Shown here: positions 1 through 8,109 of the stretch, piece by piece
Position numbering within the stretch: the first letter of the stretch is position 1
Layout of the letters: every line of letters begins with the position of its first letter
Origin: CAWELS01 sp964468205
Lineage (GTDB): Bacteria > Acidobacteriota > Terriglobia > Bryobacterales > Bryobacteraceae
DNA: 64,000 nucleotides
Assembly: GCA_964468205.1 (NCBI GenBank)
Contig: CAYXVG010000040.1
Span: 1-64,000 of the forward strand
Direction of reading: 5' to 3'
The notes under the pieces: model-generated
The model's input: only the letters and a program-made list of their open reading frames with translations
What the model was told of the DNA's origin: nothing
Database searches by the model: none
Position numbers and translations under genes: made by a program

Positions 1-93
1 AAGCCGCAAGGGTCCGCAAGAATCACCGGATCGCGATGGGCTGCTCCATTTCCTCGACAACCGGTAAGGTCTCCTCATTGGCCGTCATTATAA

Positions 94-360
94 CTAACCA
101 AGAGGGGCTGCTCCCGGCGATCTAACGTAGTTGATGTTCGGCGCAGCGCCCATTACAAGCCGGGGCTCTCCGCCGGCCGTGAACCCCGAATGATGGATCC
201 GAACCTGGCCGAAGCCTTCGCCGTTGCGGGTGGCCAATTGGACGTGGACGTTCCGTCCGGACAAGCCCCTGGCGGCGAAGCGCAAGTTCTTGCGGCAGGG
301 AGGGAGCGGTCTCCACGGCGTGAGATCGAAATACAGGGCGGCGCGGAGATAAAGCGGGGG
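94..360 (-). other. Open frame of coding-like composition, possible gene remnant
   Basis: This minus-strand frame begins right after the stop of the copper-protein gene, in the same phase, and stays open to a TAG at 94-96. Its third codon positions are strongly G/C, as in the real genes here, which is why I list it. It has no ATG; the only plausible start is a TTG at 285, which would give 63 residues. The translation is not a family I recognise. Another short minus-strand frame begins with ATG at 86-88 and stops after 21 codons. It could be a degraded tail, a small gene or chance. The rest of bases 1-93 shows nothing I can name. Confidence 0.25.
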
Positions 361-687
361 TTATTCCACGACTTTGATGCCGGCGAGCCAGTAGTCAAGA
401 TCCTGGACGTGTACCTTGGCGTCGAAGACGACGCCTTCCTTGAGCTTTTCGAAGTCCGCCTTCTCTTTGACAGGGAACTCCATGGTCATAGCCTTCATCC
501 AGCCTTCGACATCCTCGTGCTTGACGACGGCGATCTGGTCTTCGGGAATCAGGCGCACGACCTCGCCGCGGAGGTCGTAGACTTCGGCGGGCCTGGAGCT
601 TTCCTCGGAAGCGGGCTGTTCGGCGCCGCCGCAGAATATCAGAAGCATGAGGCAGAGGGAAATTACAATCGAACGTAGCGTGATCAA
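361..687 (-). CDS. CusF-like periplasmic copper-binding protein
   Basis: A 108-residue exported protein. A hydrophobic N-terminal segment (residues 4-18) is followed by Cys19, which could be a lipidation site, although Phe at -1 makes a poor lipobox. The core carries the signature of CusF-type copper proteins: His57, then Trp63, Met67 and Met69 in a WMKAMTMEF stretch. In this family these residues bind Cu(I) in the periplasm for efflux or delivery. The start is a TTG at 687 preceded by an AGGAGAG ribosome-binding site at good spacing. It diverges from the aminotransferase gene. No efflux pump or Sco protein is adjacent in the window, so the partner is unknown. Confidence 0.75.
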   Translation of the reverse strand: MITLRSIVISLCLMLLIFCGGAEQPASEESSRPAEVYDLRGEVVRLIPEDQIAVVKHEDVEGWMKAMTMEFPVKEKADFEKLKEGVVFDAKVHVQDLDYWLAGIKVVE

Positions 688-805
688 CGGAACACTCTCC
701 TGATCGACAGCCTAGCGCCAGGGAGGCACACGGCGCAATGGCAGGGCTGTTTTGCGAGAATAGGATCAGCGGGGTCCGGAGCAGCAGGAACAGTTCAGGA
801 GAAGC

Positions 806-2005
806 ATGCAGCAGGCCATCGGCACCGATCTCATTGCGATTGAAGAGCGCTGGGGAGCGCACAACTACCATCCTCTCGACGTGGTGGTCGAGCGCGCCGA
901 AGGGGTTTGGGTATGGGACGTGGAGGGCAAGCGCTATCTGGATTGCCTCAGCGCATATTCGGCTCTCAACCAGGGTCACGCTCACGAACGCATTCTGCGC
1001 ACGATGATCGAGCAGGCCGGGCGGGTAACGCTGACCTCCCGGGCTTTCCGCAACGACCAGTTGCCGCTCTTCTGCCAGGAGCTGGCGGAGCTTTGCGGCA
1101 TGGAGATGGTGCTGCCGATGAACACCGGCGCCGAGGCGGTGGAGACGGCGATCAAGGCGGCGCGGCGTTGGGGCTATCAGCGGAAAGGGGTCCCCGCGGA
1201 CGCGGCCGAGATCATTGTGTGCGCCAACAACTTCCACGGCCGGACGACGACGATTGTCGGCTTTTCTTCCGACGAGGCTTATCGCGAAGGCTTCGGGCCT
1301 TTCACTCCGGGCTTCAAGACCGTGCCTTTCGGCGATGCCGGGGCTTTGGCCGCCGCGATCACTCCGAACACCTGCGGTTTTCTCTTTGAGCCTATACAGT
1401 GCGAGGCAGGGGTACTCATCCCGCCAGCGGGGTACCTTCGAGACGTGCGCCGCATTTGCTCCGAACAGAGGGTGCTGATGATGGCCGACGAGATCCAGAC
1501 CGGGCTGGGCCGCACGGGAAAGATGTTCGCGTGCCGCCACGAGGAGGTCCAGCCGGACGTGTACATTCTGGGCAAGGCGCTCTCGGGCGGTTTTTATCCG
1601 GTTTCCGCCGCTGTTTCCTCGCGAGAGATTCTCGGCGTTTTCGATCCGGGGAGTCACGGGAGCACCTATGGCGGAAATCCGCTCGGGTGTGCTGTCGCCC
1701 GAACCGCTCTCGACGTGCTGCGCGAGGAGGGATTGGTTGAGCGGTCGGCGGAGCTTGGCGAGTGGCTTCTCCGCGAACTGCGGCGCGGAATCTCGCACGA
1801 CAGGGTGAAGGAGATTCGTGGCCGGGGGCTGCTTATCGGGGTTGAGTTGCACGGTCCGGCGCGTCCGTATTGCGAGGCGCTAAAGGAGCGAGGGCTGCTC
1901 TGCAAGGAGACGCATGAGAATGTTATTCGCCTGGCTCCGCCGCTGGTGATCGCCAGGGACGACTTGGCCTGGGCGCTCGAGCAGGTGCGGGCGGTATTCG
2001 CCTAG
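806..2005 (+). CDS. rocD: Ornithine--oxo-acid aminotransferase
   Basis: A 399-residue class III PLP-dependent aminotransferase, expected to convert ornithine and 2-oxoglutarate to glutamate semialdehyde and glutamate in the cytoplasm. The N-terminal WGAHNYHPLDVV segment is typical of ornithine aminotransferases. The PLP lysine is Lys257 in the LGKALSGG motif and the cofactor aspartate is Asp228 in MMADEIQTG. The usual EPIQGEAG motif reads EPIQCEAG, with Cys in place of a conserved Gly. The ATG is preceded by AGGAG. Its stop overlaps the stop of the convergent cytochrome gene inside a CTAG tetranucleotide. It could be a related omega-aminotransferase, but the N-terminus and length favour RocD. 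Confidence 0.88.
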   Translation: MQQAIGTDLIAIEERWGAHNYHPLDVVVERAEGVWVWDVEGKRYLDCLSAYSALNQGHAHERILRTMIEQAGRVTLTSRAFRNDQLPLFCQELAELCGMEMVLPMNTGAEAVETAIKAARRWGYQRKGVPADAAEIIVCANNFHGRTTTIVGFSSDEAYREGFGPFTPGFKTVPFGDAGALAAAITPNTCGFLFEPIQCEAGVLIPPAGYLRDVRRICSEQRVLMMADEIQTGLGRTGKMFACRHEEVQPDVYILGKALSGGFYPVSAAVSSREILGVFDPGSHGSTYGGNPLGCAVARTALDVLREEGLVERSAELGEWLLRELRRGISHDRVKEIRGRGLLIGVELHGPARPYCEALKERGLLCKETHENVIRLAPPLVIARDDLAWALEQVRAVFA

Positions 2006-3102
2006 TCCGAGGTCCTGGTTTCGATCGGCCGGATGTTCCGCCGCGGTGGCACGCCTTTCGGGTGGCAATCGATGCAATCCACAGTATGGATGTCGAAGGG
2101 GCTTTTCGGGTTGTCGAACAGAGAGATCATCTTGGCGACGGTCATGCCGCAGTTCGAGAAGCGCGGGTGGCAGGTGGAACAGGAGGCGACGGCTCTCATG
2201 TCGTGGGTGGAGTGGCAGGAGATGCAGCTAATGCCTTCGTGGACGCCGAGGCAGGTGCGATCGTCGCCGGTGCCGGCCTGGTCGGTGGAGTCCATGACCC
2301 GAGTAGCGTGGCACTGGTAGCAGAGGGCTTGCCGCGGGTCCTCGCTCAATTGGACGGGCCGCGGTCCGTCCATGACGGCGGGCACCGGCATGTTTTTCAC
2401 GCCGATGTGGACTTGAGTCCGGCGGTCAAACAGCGCGAGGGAGGCGGTGGCTTCTTCGCCATCGAGGGCCGTCTTCGAAGCGGTCCGCTCGAACGGCCTG
2501 CTCGGTTCTCCATGACGGTGCATCTCGTGACAGACGAGGCACGGGATCGCGGGTTGGTCCGCCAAATCGGCCTGTTTCAGTTGCCAAGGCCCCAGGATTG
2601 AGACGGGCTCCACAAGATCCTCGATACCGCCCTGGAAGTGCATACCGTGGCAGCGGAGGCAATCGTCCATCAACAAGCGCGTGGAGTTGTGTTCTTCGTT
2701 GAGGAAGATATCGCTGTAGGTGGCGCTGTGCGGTCCGGCCTGCCACTCGGCGAATTGTTGTTGGTGGCATTCCCGGCACTTTGCCATGGCCCGGTCCACC
2801 TCGGGTTGGCGGACGAGCAGGACCTGTGGCCCCACCTCACCCTTCCAATGCTTCAGCAGCCGGCGAAAGTTCGAAAGATGGAACGATGCGTCGGGGGTGA
2901 GCAGGCTCCCATGGCAGTCCGCGCAAGGAATGTTCCGGTGGGAGGCGTTGGTCCACATTTCGTAGGTGGGACGGATTTCGTGGCAGCGGGTACAGCCCTC
3001 GCCACCGCCGCCGTGGTAAAGCATAGCCGGTGTAAAGATGAGACCGGCGCCGGCCAGAACGGGGATGGCGAATAGTTTCCTGAGACTTCCTGGTTTCGGC
3101 AT
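2002..3102 (-). CDS. Nine-haem c-type cytochrome of a GMC dehydrogenase operon
   Basis: A 366-residue exported multihaem cytochrome. An N-terminal hydrophobic segment (about residues 9-29) serves as signal or anchor. I count nine CXXCH haem-attachment motifs: CTRCH, CADCH, CRECH, CLRCH, CLVCH, CYQCH, CISCH, CSTCH and CIDCH. It is the third gene of an operon with the GMC flavoprotein and its small subunit, only 4 bases downstream of the flavoprotein stop. In related dehydrogenases this position is held by a three-haem membrane cytochrome that accepts electrons from the FAD subunit. I infer the same role here with a larger haem wire. The fold resembles NapC/NrfH-type or other multihaem proteins, and the terminal acceptor is unknown. 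Confidence 0.85.
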   Translation of the reverse strand: MPKPGSLRKLFAIPVLAGAGLIFTPAMLYHGGGGEGCTRCHEIRPTYEMWTNASHRNIPCADCHGSLLTPDASFHLSNFRRLLKHWKGEVGPQVLLVRQPEVDRAMAKCRECHQQQFAEWQAGPHSATYSDIFLNEEHNSTRLLMDDCLRCHGMHFQGGIEDLVEPVSILGPWQLKQADLADQPAIPCLVCHEMHRHGEPSRPFERTASKTALDGEEATASLALFDRRTQVHIGVKNMPVPAVMDGPRPVQLSEDPRQALCYQCHATRVMDSTDQAGTGDDRTCLGVHEGISCISCHSTHDMRAVASCSTCHPRFSNCGMTVAKMISLFDNPKSPFDIHTVDCIDCHPKGVPPRRNIRPIETRTSD

Positions 3103-3106
3103 CGGG

Positions 3107-4744
3107 CTAGATCCTCGACTCGAGCAGTTGATGACTGGCGTAATAGGCGATGGCCATGATGGTTAGCACGGGGTTAAAGCCGCCGTTTGTCACGTGGACG
3201 CTGGCGTCGATGACGTACAGGTTGTCGACGTCATGGACACGGCAGTATTTGTCCACCACCGAGGTTTTGGGGTCATCTCCCATGCGGCAGGTGCCGGCCT
3301 GGTGCTGGCCGCCACTGAGGCCCATGCCGGGAACGGATTGCCAGATATCGGTGGCGCCGGCCGCTTCGATCCACTTCGCGGCCTCACGGGAGACGAATTC
3401 GCAAATTTCGACGGTGTGTTTGTGGCGGCCGCCGGAGAAGCGGCAGACCGGGATTCCCCAGTAGTCCTTCACCTTCGGGTCCACCTGGACGCGCGCGTTC
3501 CAGTCCGGGATCTCCTGCACGGGCCCGCGCGCCGAGATGATCTGGCTGTAGCCGCGGCGCATGAAGTCCTTGTGTTCTTTCCCCCAGCGTTTTACATATC
3601 CGGGGACCTGGCCGACGAACTGGTAGGGCAGGCGGATGAAGGAATTGCAGAGGGCGCCGCCTCCGACGATGCCGGGATTATCGTGGTTGAAATCGCAGGC
3701 GGCGATGCCGGCGCCGGGGCCGACATCGTCATAGGCCCCGCCGGGGAAGAGTCCGCTGGCCCCGGTGTAGGCGTGGCCCTGCAGATTCCGGCCGACCCAA
3801 TCGTAGTTGTTCCCAATTCCGTTCGGGAAGATTTTGCTTTTTGAATTCAGCAGCAGGCGCGCGGATTCGTTGGCGCCGCAGGAGACGATGACGAGATCGG
3901 CGGTCTGCACCTGCCGCCGGTCATTTCGATCGAAGTAGGCGACGCCCCTGGCCTTGCCCTGCGCGTCGAGTTGGATCTCCTGGACGATGCATTCGGTCCG
4001 CAGTTCGCAGTTGCCCGTGGCGAGCGCGATGGGGATCACCGTGTTCTGTGTGCCGCACTTCGCGTTCACTTCACAGGCGAAACCCACGCACCAGCGGCAG
4101 CGCATACAGGCCGGCCGGCCACCGTAGGGGACACTGTTGCGCAGCATGGGGATGTCGAAGGGGTGCAGTCCGATGCTTTCTCCGGCCTCGGCGAGCACGC
4201 GGCAGGCCTTGTTCCGCGGCAGCGGCGGCATAGGGAGGGGTTTCTTGCGAGGCGCTTTGAACGGATCGTTACTTTGGTCGCCCGAGACTCCGATTTCCCA
4301 CTCCGCTTTCTCGTAGTACGGCTCGAGGTCGCCGTAGGTGACGGGCCAGTCGGCGAGGGTGGAATTTTCGACCATGCCGTACTTGGAGACGAGCCGGAAA
4401 TCCTCTTCCATGAAGCGCCAGGCCATGGCTCCGTAGCTGGCCGTGCCGCCTCCGACGCACATGGCGTTGTTGTTGTAGGCGCCGCGGGTGGGGTAGACGA
4501 TCTGCTCGTTGCCCTGGGGGGTTACGAAGACGCGAGGGTTGCGTTTGTCGTCGGGGCCGAAGGCGGCTCCCAGTACAGAAGTTCGCTGGTTGCGAAGATC
4601 GTCCTTGCGGCACTCGTCGGGTCCGACCCAGCGGCCGCGCTCAAGGAGCACAACGTTCATGCCGGCGGTGGCGAGTTCCTTGGCGACAATGCCGCCTCCG
4701 GCGCCGGATCCGATGACGATTGCGTCGACGTGCTTGTTAGCCAT
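3107..4744 (-). CDS. GMC-family FAD dehydrogenase, catalytic subunit
   Basis: A 545-residue flavoprotein of the glucose-methanol-choline family, close to the large subunit of membrane-linked gluconate/glucose dehydrogenases. The dinucleotide-binding motif GSGAGGG lies at residues 12-18. The C-terminal catalytic His is in HQAGTCRMG and the Asn in GGFNPVLT. A cysteine cluster (Cys213, 216, 219, 224, 230) lies where FAD-dependent glucose dehydrogenases bind an iron-sulphur cluster, so an FeS relay is plausible. It has no signal peptide, as expected if it is exported together with its Tat-bearing partner. Gene order and near-zero spacing place it in one complex with its neighbours. The substrate (a sugar, sugar acid or alcohol) cannot be read from the sequence. 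Confidence 0.9.
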   Translation of the reverse strand: MANKHVDAIVIGSGAGGGIVAKELATAGMNVVLLERGRWVGPDECRKDDLRNQRTSVLGAAFGPDDKRNPRVFVTPQGNEQIVYPTRGAYNNNAMCVGGGTASYGAMAWRFMEEDFRLVSKYGMVENSTLADWPVTYGDLEPYYEKAEWEIGVSGDQSNDPFKAPRKKPLPMPPLPRNKACRVLAEAGESIGLHPFDIPMLRNSVPYGGRPACMRCRWCVGFACEVNAKCGTQNTVIPIALATGNCELRTECIVQEIQLDAQGKARGVAYFDRNDRRQVQTADLVIVSCGANESARLLLNSKSKIFPNGIGNNYDWVGRNLQGHAYTGASGLFPGGAYDDVGPGAGIAACDFNHDNPGIVGGGALCNSFIRLPYQFVGQVPGYVKRWGKEHKDFMRRGYSQIISARGPVQEIPDWNARVQVDPKVKDYWGIPVCRFSGGRHKHTVEICEFVSREAAKWIEAAGATDIWQSVPGMGLSGGQHQAGTCRMGDDPKTSVVDKYCRVHDVDNLYVIDASVHVTNGGFNPVLTIMAIAYYASHQLLESRI

Positions 4745-4747
4745 GGA

Positions 4748-5272
4748 TCAGCCCTCTTCACTCAGGTCGTAGTGCTCGCGCCCGCGGACCGGCGGATGCG
4801 CGACACCGAGCATCTTCCAGCTAATGGCGCCGGGGTTTCCGCCGTGCCGGGGATCGCCGTAGTAGGACTGCATGGTGTGATCGCGGATCATCCGGAAGAA
4901 CGAGGTATCCTCATGCTGCACGAGGAGTGCGTACTGCTGTTCGACGGTGAGCGCGGCGAAATCGACGCCGTGGGCCTCCCGCGCGGCGCTGTCGATTGCG
5001 GCCAGACCTTCGCGATACGCCGTCTGCCAGTGCTCGTAGTGATTGACGAGCTGAGTGTCGATGAAGCGCGCGGCGCCGGCGTCGCCGCCGCCGGGATAGT
5101 CGTCGGGCGGGATGATTTGATTGGCAATCGCTTTTACGGTGACCGCCTCATAGGGGGTCAAGAAACGGTAGGCGCTGCCGGGGCTGGAACAGCCGGCGAT
5201 GCCGCCTGCGGCAGCGGCTGCCGTGGATGTCTGGAGGAACGCGCGCCGATCCAGACTTCTTGGTCTCTTCAT
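4748..5272 (-). CDS. Gluconate 2-dehydrogenase subunit 3 family protein (Tat-exported)
   Basis: A 174-residue small subunit of a GMC-type dehydrogenase. The N-terminus MKRPRSLDRRAFLQTS followed by an Ala-rich segment is a twin-arginine signal, and IAGC could be a lipobox. In this family the small subunit carries the flavoprotein across the membrane by co-export. I place the start at the ATG at 5270-5272, which has GGGAG about 8 bases upstream. An in-frame start at 5317 would put 15 extra residues before the Tat motif. It is the first gene of the three-gene operon, 3 bases before the flavoprotein gene. Confidence 0.85.
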   Translation of the reverse strand: MKRPRSLDRRAFLQTSTAAAAAGGIAGCSSPGSAYRFLTPYEAVTVKAIANQIIPPDDYPGGGDAGAARFIDTQLVNHYEHWQTAYREGLAAIDSAAREAHGVDFAALTVEQQYALLVQHEDTSFFRMIRDHTMQSYYGDPRHGGNPGAISWKMLGVAHPPVRGREHYDLSEEG

Positions 5273-5337
5273 CTGTTTTGCTCCCGGCACAATCATATAA
5301 CATAACGTTGCAGTCAAGTATGGAGCGCCGGAGAACG

Positions 5338-5379
5338 AAAAAGAGGCTGCGGCCGGTTCGCAGACCCGGACCGCAGCCT
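5338..5379 (-). terminator. Rho-independent terminator after the OmpA gene
   Basis: Read on the minus strand, a 9-bp perfect stem (AGGCTGCGG with CCGCAGCCT) closes an 18-base loop and is followed directly by CTTTTT. It lies downstream of the OmpA gene stop and before the dehydrogenase operon, so it separates two minus-strand units. Confidence 0.8.
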
Positions 5380-5459
5380 TGACCTAGGGTTTGGCTGAGG
5401 GAAGAAAACTTGTGAGGCGGACACGATTTCGCGCCCGCCGGACGTGCTTGGAGCAGCCG

Positions 5460-6206
5460 CTAATGAATCAGAGCGGAAACCGCCTCGCGGTCCGCAACAT
5501 AGATCCGAACTTCGACGCGGCGGTTCTTCTTGCGCCCGTCGCGGGTTTTGTTGTCCGCCGCGGGGATGTCGCTGCCGAAGCCGATTCTGTGGATGCGGTG
5601 GAGGGGAACGTCGTGCTTGGTGGCGAGGTAGCGCACGACGGCGTCAGCCCGCCGCTGGCTGAGAGCGAGGTTGTAGGCGGCGCCGCCGGTTTCATCGGTG
5701 AAGCCGCGAACCTCGATGGCGTAGGGCGAGTCGAGCAGCAGCGCGCCCGCCATCTCGTCGAGGTTCTTTTGCGCCTCGGCCGTCAGCCGGCTGCTTTCGA
5801 AGTCGAAAAGTACGGAGTATTCGGAGACGAGCATATACTGATTCAGGCCATCGATGCGTTCTTCGAGCGCATCGGCGCTATTGACGGCAGATTCGGCGAC
5901 TGATAGAGCCTCTCCGGCCCGGCGGTCAGCTCGTTCCGCGTCCTGTCCGGCCTGCTCGGCCGCATTCTTCGCCTCGTTGGCGTCCTGGCCGGCGCTCAGG
6001 GCCCGTTCGTCGGCGCGGGAGGCGACATCTTGCACCTCCTCGAGTTCTTCGGCCTGCTTGTTAGAGGCCGTTTCCAGGGAATCCACCCTTTGCCCGAGCG
6101 GGTCGACCCGCTTGTTCACATAACCTTTGCTCGCGCAACCGCTGGCGGCCAACCCGGCCGTTATCAGCAACGCGATCGCCATCATCTTGTAGTCTCTTCC
6201 AATCAT
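5460..6206 (-). CDS. OmpA-family peptidoglycan-associated lipoprotein with Ala-rich coiled coil
   Basis: A 248-residue protein. A signal peptide ends in a lipobox (AASGC), so it is probably an outer-membrane lipoprotein. Residues of about 35-115 form an Ala/Glu/Asp-rich heptad-like segment resembling the alanine-zipper coiled coil of Lpp. The C-terminal half is an OmpA peptidoglycan-binding domain, with VLFDFESSRLT, the GFTDETG motif and the closing NRRVEVRI motif. The start is the ATG at 6204-6206, preceded by a near-perfect AAGGAGGT. An upstream in-frame extension lacks these features. It probably tethers the outer membrane to peptidoglycan. Confidence 0.9.
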   Translation of the reverse strand: MIGRDYKMMAIALLITAGLAASGCASKGYVNKRVDPLGQRVDSLETASNKQAEELEEVQDVASRADERALSAGQDANEAKNAAEQAGQDAERADRRAGEALSVAESAVNSADALEERIDGLNQYMLVSEYSVLFDFESSRLTAEAQKNLDEMAGALLLDSPYAIEVRGFTDETGGAAYNLALSQRRADAVVRYLATKHDVPLHRIHRIGFGSDIPAADNKTRDGRKKNRRVEVRIYVADREAVSALIH

Positions 6207-6259
6207 GACAACCTCCTTAGTCCTTTTTCCGCTTGCAGGCTGAGTGACGTGGCGGAGCG

Positions 6260-6296
6260 CCGGCGAACCCCCGCTCGCGGCTCGGAGGTTCGCCGG
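6260..6296. repeat. Intercistronic inverted repeat (10-bp arms)
   Basis: Perfect arms CCGGCGAACC and GGTTCGCCGG are separated by 17 bases, between the coiled-coil gene and the OmpA gene. There is no T-tract on the minus strand, so it looks like an mRNA-stabilising or attenuating hairpin rather than a terminator. Confidence 0.55.
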
Positions 6297-6309
6297 ATCG
6301 CCCCCGGCT

Positions 6310-7200
6310 TCAGCGAGCCGCCCGCAGCATCTTCGGCACGGCGAGGTAGCCGACGATGCGATCTTTCTTGACCTCATTCACCACAATTTCGTATGGCGAC
6401 CGGCTGCCGGAGAGGTAGAATTGTACCGGCTCGTTCACGGTGCGGTTCTTCTTCTCGACCCGCAGGTCGTCGGCGATGACGTCGATCGTGAATCTGCCCT
6501 GCTTCGGCTTGGTCTTCTTGAGTTCCATTGCGACGTTGCCGATTTTGTAAGTCCGCTTGTTCTTGGGGATGGTGAATTCGTGGTATTCGCGCTCGCCGAG
6601 TTTCCGGAGGGTCGCAAGTTCCTGAGCGTTGGTCGCGATGAGACCGCTTTGCACTCCGAGGTCCCCTTTGACGCTGGTCAGTTCCGTGCGCGCGGCGTCG
6701 AGGCCGGAGGCAAGCTCGGCCTTCGCACTGGCGACATCGCCGCGCACATTCTCGACGTCCGTTTGCACCTTGAACACGGCCTCGCCGTTCTGTTGGGCCG
6801 CGCCTTTGAGCTGCTGCAATTCATCGATCGTCAGCGCCTGTTTCTGGCGGTACTCCGTAGCCAGTTTGCTGAGCGCCAATTCCGTCTGGCGTCCGGCCTG
6901 CTGCGACGCCTTACCCGCGGCCGTCCGCGCAGCTTCCTGTGTCTTCTTCAATTCGCTGCGGAGCATCACTTCGTGGGTGTCCGCCCGCACGGTCAGATCA
7001 CGAGCGCGTTCTTCAAGGCCCGTGACTTGCTGCTGGTAGGCCGACTCCATCTGCTCCATCGATCCCTGGATCTGAACAGTCTTCCAAACCGCGAAGACGT
7101 TTCCGGCCAGCAGCGCGAGCATCACACCCCACACCGCCGCCATCTTCCAATTCTTCGGTTTCCGCTCTGGCTCTTTGTGCATCGTCAATGTGTCCACCAT
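6310..7200 (-). CDS. Single-pass membrane protein with long periplasmic coiled coil
   Basis: A 296-residue protein of unknown function. A short basic N-terminus with Lys/Pro-rich residues is followed by one transmembrane helix (about residues 19-38). A long charged coiled coil rich in Gln, Glu, Ala and Lys then runs to about residue 200. The C-terminal 90 residues look globular and beta-rich. The start at the ATG at 7198-7200 has AAGGAG upstream; an upstream in-frame ATG would add 15 residues. It sits about 100 bases before the OmpA lipoprotein on the same strand, so an envelope role is likely. No catalytic motif was seen. Confidence 0.7.
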   Translation of the reverse strand: MVDTLTMHKEPERKPKNWKMAAVWGVMLALLAGNVFAVWKTVQIQGSMEQMESAYQQQVTGLEERARDLTVRADTHEVMLRSELKKTQEAARTAAGKASQQAGRQTELALSKLATEYRQKQALTIDELQQLKGAAQQNGEAVFKVQTDVENVRGDVASAKAELASGLDAARTELTSVKGDLGVQSGLIATNAQELATLRKLGEREYHEFTIPKNKRTYKIGNVAMELKKTKPKQGRFTIDVIADDLRVEKKNRTVNEPVQFYLSGSRSPYEIVVNEVKKDRIVGYLAVPKMLRAAR

Positions 7201-7379
7201 GACTTTCCTGTCTCCTTGCGTCAGAAAGGGCACACGAGCTGCCAAAGTAGAAGTTGTTGAAATATAGATGGTTATTGCCAGAAGGTGAGTCGGGCGACGA
7301 TGTCAATTCGACATGCCATGTAATTCCTGCCTTTTATAGCTGCATAGCGGGAACCGCGAACGGGTTAACATCCGGTGAG

Positions 7380-8103
7380 ATGACTCCGCTTCTGTACGGT
7401 GAACTCGCGTTATGGTACCGGCTGTTAGATCCAACCGGCGACCACGCGGAGGAGACCGCAATCTATCGAACGGCATTTGAGCACGCCGTTTCGCCACGCG
7501 TCACATCGCTGCCGGAGCTCGGTGCGGGGTCAGGGAATAATGCCCATTACTTAAAGAGGCACTTTCAATGCACGTTGATCGACATCTCCGAGCTGATGCT
7601 GGAGCTGAGCCGCAACCTGAACCCCGAATGCGAGCACCATTTGGAAGATATGCGAAGGGTCCGGCTTGACCGCACATTTGATGCGGTTCGAGTGCATGAC
7701 GCCGTGGTACACATGACGGGGGAGCAGGATCTTCTGGCAGCCGCCCGGACCGCCTTTTTTCACACCCGCCCTTGGCGGCGCGGCCCTTCTTGCTCCGGAC
7801 TGTTTCCACGAGACGTTCCAAGAGCAAGCCGTACTTCATGAGGGCGGGCCGGAGGGGCGTGAACTTCGTTGCGTAGAGTGGACGTGGGATCCGGATCCCG
7901 GTGACACAACCTATTCGGTGGATTACGCGTTCCTCCTACGAGAGGGTGGACAGATGCGCGCGGTTCATGACCGGCACGTCGAGGGGCTGTTTCCGAAGTC
8001 CGTGTGGATTCGCGTCCTGTCAGAAGCGGGATATGAAGTTGGCCTCATCCCCGGCGCGGCTGGGGAGTGCGAGATACTGCTCTGCCGTCGCAAGGCGCCG
8101 TGA
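7380..8103 (+). pseudogene. Class I SAM-dependent methyltransferase broken by a +1 frameshift
   Basis: The first frame, from ATG 7380, gives a methyltransferase start with the SAM-binding motif ELGAGSGNN and the expected acidic residue in CTLIDIS. It then runs into a nonsense tail. The correct C-terminus (GGAALLAPDCFHETF onward to CEILLCRRKAP) continues in the +1 frame to the stop at 8101-8103. Removing one T at 7772-7773 restores an uninterrupted HTRPGGAAL reading, which matches the usual family sequence there. Deleting one T in the T6 run at 7755-7760 would also join the frames. It is either a recent pseudogene or a sequencing error. It lies tail to tail with the adenylating-enzyme genes. 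Confidence 0.75.
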
Positions 8104-8109
8104 AGCCGT

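Noticed and set aside
395..1852. A 485-codon open frame on the minus strand opposite rocD
   Set aside because: It is the antisense shadow of a G/C-rich gene with intact family motifs. It has no ribosome-binding site and a low-complexity Arg-rich translation.
3971..5305. A 444-codon plus-strand frame opposite the GMC operon
   Set aside because: It is antisense to two recognisable genes and its translation matches nothing known.
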